Shown here: piece after piece, positions 23,804-35,540 of the stretch
How positions within the stretch are numbered: position 1 is the first letter of the stretch
Layout: each line of letters begins with the position of its first letter
Assembly: GCA_948567375.1 (NCBI GenBank)
Contig: OX419760.1
Location: 25,296,001 to 25,360,000 of the forward strand
DNA length: 64,000 bases
Reading direction: 5' to 3'
From: Lunularia cruciata
Lineage: Eukaryota; Streptophyta; Marchantiopsida; Lunulariales; Lunulariaceae
Position numbers and translations under genes: made by a program
Notes under the pieces: model-generated
What the model was told of the DNA's origin: nothing
Database searches by the model: none
What the model saw: the letters and a program-made list of their open reading frames with translations, nothing else

Positions 23804-25379
23804 TCAATCATTTATAAATTACACAACCTGCTTTCGTAAAGTTTTACCATGGAAGTGTTCTTGTCGAGAACCACTCCCAGTTTTAGTGTCAAACGTAGAG
23901 AAGAACTGCCATGACAATCAGATATTTAAATGCATGAAGTCATGCATAACTTAGATTCAAAAGTAGATGTAGATTTCTTTATGATGATTTTACAACGAGA
24001 AATCTTGTAGACTGATATGACCGGTCTCCCTGAAAATTTATGGCTTCAAAGTTGGAATTATAGAAGTGTCGGATAAGCTCTACCTGCTTGGCATGTATAG
24101 TGCCAGTTCAGATTAACAAAAAGTATTCGACCTCCTTGCCCAGATATACATAATTGTGATTGGAAATCCAGTTTGTGGGATTCAGACGTAAACTTTTGCT
24201 TGTTACCGAGTCTTATGTCAAGTTGACCCATAAATTAGTTATGGAAGGGCTTCCCCTCCTGTGGGGGTAGTGTTATATCGATAAAACATGTGAACTCTTT
24301 CTTTGTATATCGACTATGCATCAATCGAGGAACTGCAATGTCATTGATTTCATGTCGTTAAAATCTGGATGAAAAAAAGGAAAGATAGAACGTTCTCCGG
24401 AGTTAGTGCCTTCGAATGAGCTAATAGTATCTGGACATCGTCCAGATAAGACGTCACATATCACATGAAAATAAAGCAATGAGGAAAATAGGCGGTTTAA
24501 CACTTGCCTGAACGACCTCTTAGACGATCCACTAGACAACATTTATGCGCATTATTAAAGAAGTTGTGCCTGTTCAGCTGGTTATTCATGACGAAAATTG
24601 ACAATCGGATTTAGATCATGCCGAGGATCTTAAAGCAAAATGTCGAAGGAACTTATATGCTCCTCGGATTCATGCTGGTACCAATGGTTCCTTTCGCGTC
24701 CTTCACTATTCCTTGTCGTGGGAAGAAGGCGATCGCGTAGAAAAAATGAAGGATGGGAAGACCCCATCAAGCCGTAAAGGAAGTGAAAAAAAAGTAAAAT
24801 GAGGCTACGCACCAATAGAGTCTATACGAGAAATCTACCGTACCGCACCTAAGAAGAGACTTTTAACCCAGTGATTTAGCGTGTGGGCATTCCACAACTA
24901 TAGTTACTGTACAGCATCGACAATCGGACTGCGTCATTTATTCCCTGAATTGAGCAATGGCCCTAAATTGTAAACGTGCTATATGACAATCCTAGTGTAG
25001 CACTGAAAAACCAACGTGGTAAATGGGAAGTCCAGGCCTTGCGGCAGCTGACATCGAGACCACATCCATCCATTCATTCTCACTGACTCCTCTAGTCTTC
25101 GTTTAGACTTCATATTTTCGTAGATGCTATCTCGCAGATTCCAACTCTCGTTGTTCACATCAACCGGAACGTCATAACTGCTTCGACATTTGTCGTTTGT
25201 AGAGGTGTGTGGAAGTCTCAGCCTCAGTAGGACAAGATAGCGAAAGTCTCGTGCTTAAAAGTAGCACCGCACACGAAGCTGTTGGTTCCAAGGAAATTGC
25301 CGACGGTGCAGACAAAATGGACTTCAAAGAATTTAAGCTACCGGTCTCAAAATTGCATAGATTCCTAGATGTCCTGGCG
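23804..25379. other. Intergenic region between the broken CHS copy and CHS4
   Basis: It begins with a CHS-type 3' flank (GTCGAGAACC block; GCATGA-AG-TCATGC at 23932-23945). One copy of the short repeat lies at 24728-24850. No gene is supported. Confidence 0.45.
24728..24850 (+). repeat. Short interspersed repeat, copy 4
   Basis: Reads GGCGATCGCGTAGAA, GGATGGGAAGACCCC, AAAATGAGGCTACGCACC, then a tail AATAGAGTCTATACGAGAA-ATCTACCG. The tail matches the ends of copies 6 and 7, so the full-length element extends beyond the GGGGCTAAGCCCC block. Confidence 0.65.
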
Positions 25380-25493
25380 TTTGGACCTTGTGGACTAACT
25401 ATGCGGAGCTGGTCTTCAGGACTGGATACGCATTTGGTGGAATGTCAGAACGCGTCAGTATCACTGCTCACTATCAACTCCGAAGTATATAAA
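25380..25493 (+). promoter_or_regulatory. CHS4 proximal promoter: GACCTTGTGGAC box, dyad, TATA
   Basis: TTTGGACCTTGTGGAC begins at 25380, the dyad CTGGTC-TTCAG-GACTGG is at 25409-25425, and TATATAAA is at 25486-25493, 77 bp after the dyad start. Spacing and order match CHS2 closely, and the sequence around TATA (AGTATATAAACA) is the same in both. Confidence 0.6.
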
Positions 25494-25681
25494 CAGAGCA
25501 GAGCAAGGCTCGGTTCACGGATCACAGAATCTCTAGATCATTTCCAGTTCGAAGCTTCCACCCAGCTTGCGATCGTCCAGCACACTTTGAACTCGAATAT
25601 CGTGAGGGTGTTTGTTGAAGTTTGGATACACTCTGTTTCCAGTGAGTCTTTCAGACCTTGTTTGTTGATTGATATCGCACA

Positions 25682-27009
25682 ATGGCCAACGATGGTGTTT
25701 ACAAACACCAGCGGGCTGTCGGACCTGCAACAGTTCTTGCAATTGGCAAAGCCGTTCCTCCCACAGCGTATCCTCAGAGTGAATACCCAGATTTTTTCTT
25801 CGACATCACGAATACTAGCCACAAGACGGACCTGAAAGCAAAATTCGCACGCATTTGTAAGTTGAAGCAGTGGATTTCTCTCAAAGATTACGTAATTCTC
25901 CCTTATTCGCTTTTATGTGAACTCGCAAGTATACAGTCGTCACTAATGGTCAAGCAGTACAATCAATTGCCCTCTTCTCTAATACTGTTCCAACATTCAA
26001 TGCTGCAGGCAAGAACTCCGGAATCAATACCAGGTACTTCCACTGCACAGAAGAGATTTTGAAGGCCAATCCGTCAATGTGCACTTACAAGGAAAAGTCG
26101 CTTGACGTCCGACAGGACATTGCAATCAGAGAGGTTCCCAGATTGGCGGAGAAGGCAGCCGTCGAAGCTTTGGCTGAATGGGGCCAATCGAGAGACTTAA
26201 TTACGCATGTCGTCTTTGCGACCACCAGCGGCGTAAACATGCCCGGAGCGGATCTTACACTCACGAGACTTCTAGGTTTAAGGCCCGATGTGAATCGCAC
26301 CATGCTTTACCAACAAGGATGCTTTGGAGGCGCCACAGTCCTGCGCGTTGCTAAGGATCTTGCTGAAAACAACAAGGGAGCACGAGTTCTCACAGTCGTC
26401 AGTGAGCTCACCTGTGTCACATTCCGGGCACCCAACGAAGAGCATCTCGACAATCTGGTAGGCTCTGCCATCTTCGGTGATGGAGCATCAGTACTCATCA
26501 TAGGATCCGATCCAGTACCTGAGATAGAGAAACCCCAGTTCGAGATTCACTGGTCAGGAGAGACGATTCTGCCCGAGAGTGATGGAGCAATTGAAGGACG
26601 CTTGACTGAAGCAGGTCTCATCTTCCACCTGTTGAAGGATGTTCCAGGACTGATTTCCAGAAACACTCTTCCAATCTTCACCAAAGCATCTGAGATAGCA
26701 GGAAGCCCGGGCTGGAACGACCTTTTCTGGTGTGTGCACCCGGGAGGTCGTGCCATTCTGGACGAAGTGGCCCGAACTTTGAGCTTGAAGCCAGAGAAGT
26801 TGGAGGCCACAAGAGATATCCTTTATAACTACGGGAACATGTCCGGTGCTAGTGTTCTGTTCGTTCTGGATCAAATGAGGAAGCGATCGGCTGCAAAAAA
26901 CAGCACAACTACGGGAGAAGGATGCGACTGGGGCCTGGTGGTAGGATTTGGACCGGGTTTGACGGTGGAAGTTTCAGTTTTGAAAGCTATTGCTACCGGT
27001 GCTCAATAG
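25682..27009 (+). CDS. CHS: Chalcone synthase-like type III polyketide synthase, CHS4
   Basis: Exons 25682-25856 and 26009-27009 give 391 residues; the N-terminus is three codons shorter than in CHS2. The 152-bp intron splits the Cys59 codon (Cys60 of alfalfa CHS). Catalytic Cys163, His302 and Asn335 are present, together with GFGPGL. The substitutions seen in all copies occur here too: Asn at the CoA-binding Lys62 position, EGR for DGH around Gly256, GGR after the catalytic His. It groups by eye with CHS5 and CHS6 ([12 protein letters not shown]) against CHS1 and CHS2 ([11 protein letters not shown]). It is the nearest intact neighbour of the broken copy. Stop codon TAG. Confidence 0.93.
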
Positions 27010-29520
27010 TCCTTTGATTTACGATCTAGATAGCATGCACTAATTGTATGAACCTTGAGAGTGGAATATCCGCATCGAGAACCAGTCTGAGTTCTAGAAC
27101 AAAACGCAGACAAGAACTGCTGTGGAACTCCAACACATTTGGAGTGGACAGTGGTACGGTGCTTTGCGTAATTTTCAATTTAGGCAACCCTGTAGAGTAT
27201 CTGTGATACAAGTATCTTTTATGATACGTTATTCACCAAAAGCGGTATCTAACCGCATCGAACTAATTGAACAAGCTCCATGCAGCAGCTCGCAATGTAC
27301 AGTGCCTCCTAAATTTAATGCATATTACTCCCTTGCTCAGATTCGCAGGCAAATTGAAGCTTTTGCAGTCATTGAGATCAATATTACATGTATAAGACTT
27401 GGTCTAGTGCGTGGTGTTGTCTTCGAAGAGGCAATGAGGGGATATCAGCATAAAGAACCAAGAACCATCTTTATGGAGACTATGGAGTCCGTTTTTCATC
27501 CCTACACATACTTCTTACCTCCAAGCGAGTCATACTTTCTCATCATTATAGAGGATGTCCGAGTATAATTTTGTCACGAGTTCATTCTACCGTCTAGGCT
27601 ATGCCCAAGTTCCCTAGGTGAGCTATTCAAGTGTGAAAGCTACGAGACGCAGCATGTAAAGAGAAAACTGTAAGAGACTGCGAAAGCAACGTTAGAGAAG
27701 AAACTGCAGCATCCGGGAAACACTACTACATGTTGTGAGCACTCTTGTACTCTTCTGTTGAAATACGACGTTTTTTTCGAGGTTGCAACCAATTAGTATA
27801 GAAGAAGATCGAATGGTTTTGGAATGCTTCGTCCATTGGGACCCCTGAGTGCTACCTATGTGTGCCTGAATACCAAGAGTAGAACCGCAACCGTAACTAG
27901 ATAGTAATTATTAGGGGTTTCAATTTGGCTATTACTGAATTCAGTAAGAAAGCAGTAAAATGGTTATGGAGTGTGTAGAGGGAACCCCTAAAAAAATTTT
28001 ACACAATTAATATCATTCATGTAAGATATACTACATTTCTTTTAACTACTCGGTTCAGTTTTCTTTGTGAATTACGTGGTCTAGTCTAATTCTATCACAA
28101 ACTTGAAGATACATTCAATTTCGCGTCATATTTTGTGAAGGGACCCGTTAATATTTAAGGTAATCGATCTATTACCGTGACGTTGCACTATTTTCTCAAA
28201 ATTGGAGCCCCTATTATATATTATATAACTGATCGAGAGATCGAATCGACCTTTTGGTTGTGATTTGGGATATGGTAATCAATTGCATAGCCTGACTTTG
28301 GTCCTTGTATAACATTATCTACTTCAAGTGTATGAACCAGCTTCTGAATCTTGAAGGTTAGTGCTTTCCATAACTGAGGTGTGTTTGAGAGTTCTTAATC
28401 CCCTGGATGAAGAGGAACTCGGGGCTTAGAAATAAACCTTAGACATTAGAGAAGATCCTACACACGTCCGTTAGAGGAGAGTTTACATCTCAAGAGAAGT
28501 ACTAAAAACAAACAAAAAATGGAATAAAATTGAGAAATAAGAATGAAACCAATTTTACTTGACCCTAAACGGCAAAGAGTGCATCATCTGCACTTAGGAT
28601 GGACTTGCTCCTTCCATATTGGGCCTGAACTTTCTTTAAATAAGAAAAAAGAGAACCGAGATTTTCCAAGAAGCATGTAGTGTTGGGATGTACAGCACAA
28701 CTAGACATCTGATATCCAGTGGAGAGCACAATTTAGTAAAAGTACATCGGCTTGGGTTCGACAATACTTTAAAAGAAGCATATATAAGTGAATAGTGACG
28801 TAGTGTTGGCTTAGGTGCCATACTGTACTTTCAACCGTGGTGAGTTAAAAAGAGCTTCTAGCCGCTCGTAATTACAATTAAATATTACTGCTCTGCCTTC
28901 CTAGGCCTGGACAAAAGTAAGCATGGGGATATGGAAGAAAGACGATCTCCAGACAGCCAAGACAGACTGCTTTAATCAAGCATGCTAATCCTAATTAAGG
29001 GGCTAGTATGGTAGCATCAATCATAACCTTACATAGTAGTTCTTCAGGTGGCATCTTTACGTGTGCATTGAATTGTGATTTATTTTACTTGACCATCCAT
29101 TGGTGAGCTGCAAAGGCAAATTTTTTACATATGTAAATTGGAGTATCATTTTCTCTTGTAAAATTAAAATGCAGTAGGGTTTAATTCATTTGAGAAACTT
29201 AGATACAAATTCAGCTAAATATATCCCATGATCTGCAATTCTTGTATCAATTTCTTGTATTGAAAATATATACGTTCGTAGTTTTCGCATTGGATATTTC
29301 AGTTATCAGTTGCATTACTATAGTGATCTCTCTCTGTATGTATTTATGGCTCCAGAGATTCTTAAAACAATGCATCAATGGGTTCAATTGTATGATTAAT
29401 TCAAGGAATATAATTTTTGTGGTTTTGAAAATACCTCTTGTTACAAGCTCACTTTACAACGCTATTGCAGCCCAATGCTTGTAAATTGTTGCTGAGTTGT
29501 CCAAGTTAAATGTTCATACA

Positions 29521-29552
29521 TCTAAGGAGAGGATTGAAGTCCTCTCCTTAGA
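29521..29552. repeat. Perfect 13-bp inverted repeat
   Basis: Arms TCTAAGGAGAGGA and TCCTCTCCTTAGA are separated by six bases (TTGAAG), predicting a strong hairpin. It lies in AT-rich DNA without a nearby gene. Its function is unknown; it may be a transposon remnant. Confidence 0.5.
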
Positions 29553-30328
29553 TCTAATAGTTATCCTTGCAGTAGCTTTGGCCTCTTCTTTGACTTGGTG
29601 GAATACAAGGTCACCATATCGATCATCAGTGAATTTCTACCAAATCATGAATCTCCTTCATCAACGAGCTTATAATGTAGTTCAGATCACCTCACAATAA
29701 TGTAGTCTAGATCAAGAGGGAATACCGAGTCTATTACCATTGGTCAATATCCAAGCCACGTTAATTTTTAAAGATTGGTAGTTGTGTTAGAAAGATTTCA
29801 ACTTGCTTGGAATACGACGTATTCAAGTTGTTTTGATCTGTCTCATCATAGATAATGGAAAAGTAATTGGATATATTATATTATAGTTAGTGCTTGGTTG
29901 ATATAAAACATGTTTTATTGTGACATTTGTGCCTTTAAATGATCCATTTTAAACTCTAGATTAGAGTTTTGTCTTTTCTTTCTTTCTCATCAACCTCTCT
30001 TCTAGCACAATGCATATTGCCTACTTTTAAATACACTATTGGCATGGAACACGATTTATGTAAAATTGCTACTCTATATTGTAAGATTTGCTCTTGGAAA
30101 AAATTTCCCTGTCCGGTTACCTCCATTTTATTCAACAATTCAGCATACACCTCATCTTGAGTGTAACTTGATGGTAACTAGTATGATATACTATTATTTC
30201 CATTTTCTACTTATTTTTTCATATGTGAAATGAGACATCATTTCCTCATGACCATGGGCATCTCAAACAACAATATTCTAGCCAATTGTGTTCTTTTGGA
30301 AGGTTTCATCAACCTCTTGCCATCATGG

Positions 30329-30502
30329 TATCTAACCCTTGCTCTCAAACTTAGTCTTGTACCGGTAGAATTATACTCTGGAGAAGCTTATTATGATGTA
30401 GAATGCTTATCATTGTATCTAACGCTTACTCTCATACTTAGTCTTGTACGTGTAGAATTATGCTTCAAGGAAGCTTATTATGATGTAGAATGCTTTCTTG
30501 CA
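30329..30502. repeat. 87-bp tandem duplication
   Basis: Two adjacent copies begin TATCTAAC at 30329 and 30416. Both run through CTTAGTCTTGTAC and AGCTTATTATGATGTAGAATGCTT. The period is 87 bp, so a reading frame would be preserved, but no convincing protein is seen. Confidence 0.6.
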
Positions 30503-31679
30503 TATGGTTTTGTTATCATATGCCTTTCCTGAACTTGTTCAACGGTTAAAGCATAAATAATGACGTAACTCATACTGCTCTTGAAATCTATCATATAGCA
30601 CACACCGTGATTCTCTATTACCAATTCTCATTTATTTTATTGGCAATAAGCATCTTGATAGCTTATTCTTAGAGTAACAAGAATGAGTGCATCAGCCAGC
30701 ACATACTTCTTTGCCTTCCTCTCCATCTCCGTTTGCGTTTCCAATGAATCTGGCTTTTATATCTTCCTCATGGTATACTGCCACTTTGCACAAATAGCAC
30801 GGAAAAACTTCTCTCTCAAGCCTCTTGAATTTTATTCTCAATCTCAATCATCTCAAATATCCAAATCTGCAAGGCAAATCTAGAACTCAATAGGACAATT
30901 CTACAAACCCAAATATTCATATTTGTAAACTCACATATTCAATTTTAAAAACTTAATTTTCAATTTAGATATCGAGTATCTGATTAGATATCAAATTCGA
31001 TTGAGTTAGATTTCAAATATCTTATTAGAAATCAAATATCTAATTGACTTAAACTACAAGGTAAAGTTTTAACTCTAATTAACTATATATAATGATGTCA
31101 TAATATTAATATGATAGGACGTGTATAAATTAATATATTATATTAGTGATAATTCAAGAACTTATCAAAATCCCAAATTTTATAGTACAAGGATAACAAA
31201 CTAAACCTAAAAGGATATATAGAAAAAGAGTAGAGAGATTCTTTTTTATTCATTTCGAATGGGCTTAATTTCATCGACAAAAAGAAAGATTAGAATATCT
31301 TAGTATTTTATAAAATCAATATTAAATCGTCAAGAGAGTTAACATTTACCTTCCACTACATTTTAACATCCTAGCCTACAATGCTATTGAGATTGAGAAG
31401 TTAAGAGTGGTAAGCAAGACCTACAATCCGACTTCACAATTTGCTTTCAAAATCAACGTAATCTAAATTTGGTTAATAACCGACTCTAATCCTTCTTTGT
31501 CCAATTCTTTCTATATTTTCAGAATATAAAAAATAATTAATTAATACTTTTAAGTATATCTAAGGCTTGCATCATAAGCCCTTCCACCACCAAAAATCAG
31601 TATTGGACAGAATATACCTGAAAAGTAAAAATAAAATATTAACTAAATTTTAAAATAAATTTTTTATTTTGAAATACTA

Positions 31680-32390
31680 AACAATGTCAGCCTCAAATCA
31701 AGGTCACCGTAATCAAGACCGTAAAGCGAGATTCCAAACTCCGCCATATTCCTTCATATTGAAGAGTGCAAAGCAAGATTTTGAAATTGCAGTTCACAGT
31801 ATGCCTTTATGTCCAAGAAGAGGAAGCTAATAATCATAAAACAATATTAGACACTTAAAACCAACGCTACTATATTCGTATCTGATCAAGATTGCAAAAC
31901 AAGTTCTCAAGTTCAACCATACTTCTTGCTGTTCAAGTGTGCTAAGCAAGATTCTAGAATCACAATCCATAGTATTCCTCCATGTTCAAGAAGAGGAAGC
32001 TGTGCACCACAAAGCAATGTTAGACATTTGCAACCAAGGTTATAGGATTTCCAACCGCAAAGCAAGATCTCCTCGAGTTCAGCCATATTCCTCGATCATC
32101 AAAAGTGCAAAACAAAATTCTTAGAATCACAATCCATCGTATTCCTCCATGTCCAAGAAGAGGAAACTGTTTACCACAAGACAGTGTTAGGCACTTGGAA
32201 CCAAGGCTATAGTATTCCCAGCCGCACAGCAAGATCTCCTCAAACCAAAGCTATAGTGTTCCTCTATGGTTCAGACCGCAAATCAAGATTGCAACTTCAA
32301 CCATATTCTTTGATGAGAGTGTAAAGCGGAGTTTTAGAATTGTAGCACACCGTAATTCACTATGTCCAAGAAGAAAAGCTATTTGTCATC
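31680..32390. repeat. Degenerate tandem array, unit about 170-210 bp, four units
   Basis: The marker GTCCAAGAAGAGGAA (with variants) occurs at about 31811, 31984, 32151 and 32364, giving spacings of 173, 167 and 213 bp. Between markers the same blocks recur in order: CACAAAGCAATGTTAGACA-like, CAACCAAGGCTATAG-like, GCAAAGCAAGAT, TCAACCATATTC and GAATCACAATCCAT. It looks like an old satellite-type repeat. No protein frame is kept through the array. Confidence 0.6.
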
Positions 32391-33765
32391 ATATATTTTG
32401 AAAGCATAGGATTGGAATTTATAAAAATTATTGAAATAAGAAAATATTTTTCAGGGGTCTATCTCCGAAAGAAGCGTAGAGAATATCTTTCTACTCTGTC
32501 TATTATTCTTAAAAAATTTCAGAAAATCTGTTTCCTCACTATAAAGTTACACATGATACAAATTTTTTTCTCATTATTCATCAATGTCCTGCCAATAGTA
32601 CAAGGGATTGTCCAGTTTTGTTTATGATAAAGCGAACTCATTTAGATGATGTAAACTTATAGATTCCTAAAAGATTATAATTTAAATTTAAAAATATTTA
32701 ATCTTTTCTTTAGAACACTCATTTAATTTTTTGAAATAAAAATGTAATATATTTTTGAAATCGTTTGTAGTGAATCTAAAACTAACTAGTGAAGAAAAGC
32801 TTTCGTATTATTCGTAATTCCTATCTGACCTTATACTATAAGCAAAAATTAAAAAAGTAGTGAGCAAAGGCCATTAGATCCCAGGTGAAACTCATAATGT
32901 CAAATTACTTACTAGTCCCCCTATCTAAACAAAATGCTCAATTCACCTAGAAGAGAAATACTAAAAGCAAAAAGGAAAGTAAATTCAAACTTTAGCATGT
33001 TCTCAAAAGACACTTAAACGGGTGCCTGCACAATAATAGTCGAAGTAATGGAACTCTGGAACCCACATACGCATCAAAGATGCATATCTCATTGATTCTG
33101 GTGCAGGTGGAAGAAGATGATAAGAAGATAACCACTATAAGACGAACAAAGTAGATTGGTTACGTGGTGGGAGAATGTTAAGCGTGTCTTTTCCAGGTTT
33201 TAATTCTACTCGGCTAATGAGTGCCAAGCTGAGGGTTAAATCCCCAGCGCATTTCCTCAGGTGTCAATGACGGTGTAGATAACTTCGACATAAAGAAGCC
33301 TTCTTTGTATGGTTGAAGGAGGTTATTGACTTTGCGAACGAACCAACGTGCTGGAGAGATGCAAACTTCTGACATAGTCAATGAGCTACCCATGATCCTG
33401 TTCCTTTTCATATTTCATAAAAGGATAGAAGGAACATAAAAGGAAAACTTCTTTGTGGACTTCTACCCCTGGAGGTGCTTTTTAACTACTTTACCAACAG
33501 TCAGGAGAAATGTCGTTTTTCTTTTACGATTCTTTCCTAGGTGAATAGAACGTACCATACATACGGTGGTAGGTACCGTATGTGATGTGCTTGGTATCCA
33601 TCGATCTTTCCCACGTTTTACACCATTTTAAGAAGCAGTGTATATTGTCAAGCACTGTTCATGGTAGCCATCGATTCGCGCTGGGTTGTTCAGAGACTCG
33701 GGCAGACTTTCGCTAATATCGGGGGTCCAGAAAGTTTATGGTAACGAACACTGGAAATTGCTATT

Positions 33766-34013
33766 CACGTGGAAGATACAAACTGTTTGATCACGTGCAG
33801 TCATAAGAAACGATACGATTGGCCAAGTTCATCCAGACTGACGCGCTGTGTTGGTCCCACATAGGACTGTTCATTCCTGGGTGCCGCCAGTTATGGAGTC
33901 CTTGACACAGTACCTAGAGTCATCGGAGCTGGTCACACGGACCAGAGTCCATGACATTAGTGTAGTGTTTCACATATCACGTCCATGCTCCTCTCTCCAC
34001 TGAGAAGTATAAA
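33766..34013 (+). promoter_or_regulatory. CHS5 promoter: two G-boxes, GACACAGTACC box, perfect dyad, TATA
   Basis: CACGTG occurs at 33766-33771 and again at 33792-33797. CTTGACACAGTACC is at 33901-33914. The dyad CTGGTC-ACACG-GACCAG at 33929-33945 is a perfect inverted repeat. TATAAA lies at 34008-34013, 79 bp after the dyad start. This is the cleanest form of the promoter module shared by the CHS copies. Confidence 0.6.
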
Positions 34014-34235
34014 GAACGAAGGAAGTTCTCAACAATTTCAATTCGTTGGGAGTCGAAACATCTTGAGCGAAGAACTTGAGTACAAGCTAGTGCTAGTCTT
34101 CATCTCATTCGAAGGACTGTGCCTCTCTCACTTTCTTGACACACGCAGAACGTGCTTCGAGTGCATTGAATTACATTTGTGGAGAACTTCCATCTTGTGT
34201 CACTTCTTGCACCTTCGGGGTTCGCAATCTCAGAA

Positions 34236-35540
34236 ATGGACAACAATGGTGATACTGCTGCTTACAGGCACCAGAGGGCTGTTGGGCCCGCAACAGTTCT
34301 TGCCATTGGGAAAGCCGTCCCTCCAACCGCGTATCCTCAAAGCGACTACCCTGATTTCTTCTTTGGCATCACCAACACCAACCATAAGACGGATCTCAAA
34401 GCCAAATTCTCCCGCATTTGTAAGTTCGTCGCCATCGAATTCATGCAATGTCCTCAATTTCCTTGTTTGTCTGCATCACATTCTCTTATTTGATGTACTA
34501 CCGAAGTTTCTCACAAGTTTACATTTCCGACTGCTGCAGGCAAGAACTCTGGGATCAATACAAGGTATTTCCATTGCACAGAAGATATATTGAAGGCCAA
34601 CCCTTCAATGTGTACATACAAGGAACCGTCTCTTGACGTTCGACAGGACATTGCAATCAGAGAGGTCCCCAGATTGGCGGAGAAGGCAGCTGTCGAGGCT
34701 TTAGCTGAATGGGGACAATCCAGAGACCTGATCACCCATGTCGTCTTTGCGACAACCAGCGGAGTGAACATGCCCGGAGCTGATCTGACTTTGACCCGAC
34801 TTCTGGGCTTAAGGCCTGATGTGAACCGCACCATGCTTTACCAACAAGGGTGCTTCGGAGGTGCCACTGTTCTGCGTGTGGCTAAAGATCTTGCTGAAAA
34901 CAACAAGGGTGCACGGGTTCTCACTGTCGTCAGTGAGCTCACCTGTGTCACATTCCGTGCACCGAATGAGGAACATTTGGATAACTTGGTAGGATCAGCC
35001 ATCTTCGGTGATGGAGCTTCAGTCCTGATCATAGGATCGGACCCAGTACCTGAAGTGGAGAAACCCCAGTTCGAAATTCATTGGTCAGGAGAGACCATTC
35101 TGCCCGAGAGTGATGGTGCAATTGAAGGGCGGCTAACTGAAGCAGGTCTTATTTTCCATCTGTTGAAGGATGTCCCTGGCCTGATTTCCAGAAACACTCT
35201 TCCCATTTTCACAAAAGCAGCTGAGATAGCAGGAAATCCTAGCTGGAACGAACTCTTCTGGTGTGTGCACCCCGGAGGTCGTGCAATTTTGGATGAAGTA
35301 GCAAGAACTTTGAGCTTGAAACCAGAGAAGCTGGAGGCAACAAGAGATATTCTCTACAATTACGGGAACATGTCGGGCGCCAGTGTTCTGTTTGTCCTCG
35401 ATCAAATGCGGAGGCGGTCGGCTGCAAAGAATAGCACAACTACCGGAGAGGGATGTGAATGGGGATTGGTGGTAGGATTCGGACCTGGATTGACAGTTGA
35501 GGTGTCAGTGTTGAAAGCGATTGCTACGACTGCTCAATAA
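34236..35540 (+). CDS. CHS: Chalcone synthase-like type III polyketide synthase, CHS5
   Basis: Exons 34236-34419 and 34540-35540 give 394 residues. The 120-bp intron, the shortest in the array, splits the Cys62 codon. Met at 34236 (MDNNGD) is preferred over an in-frame upstream Met at 34179 because it aligns with the starts of the paralogues. Catalytic Cys166, His305 and Asn338, Phe217 and Phe267, and GFGPG are present. It has FFFGIT where the paralogues have FFFDIT, and ends in ATTAQ. The CHS3-CHS5 gap is filled by repeat-rich DNA, so the array has been spread apart after duplication. Stop codon TAA. Confidence 0.93.

Larger units (their letters stand above)
27010..33765. other. AT-rich gene-poor region between CHS4 and CHS5
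   Basis: About 6.7 kb without a supportable gene. It contains a perfect inverted repeat at 29521-29552, an 87-bp tandem duplication at 30329-30502 and a degenerate tandem array at 31680-32390 (each listed). At 33214-33411 the minus strand has a 65-codon frame (SPARWFVRK, SLTPEEMRWGF) with coding-like composition but no recognised family. Confidence 0.45.

Noticed and set aside
25209-25835. 208-codon open frame overlapping CHS4 exon 1
   Set aside because: It runs through the CHS4 promoter and reads exon 1 in the wrong frame; the CHS frame with its conserved intron explains the sequence.
33985-34593. 202-codon open frame overlapping CHS5 exon 1 and intron
   Set aside because: It is out of frame with the CHS5 protein and crosses the intron; only the CHS frame shows family homology.
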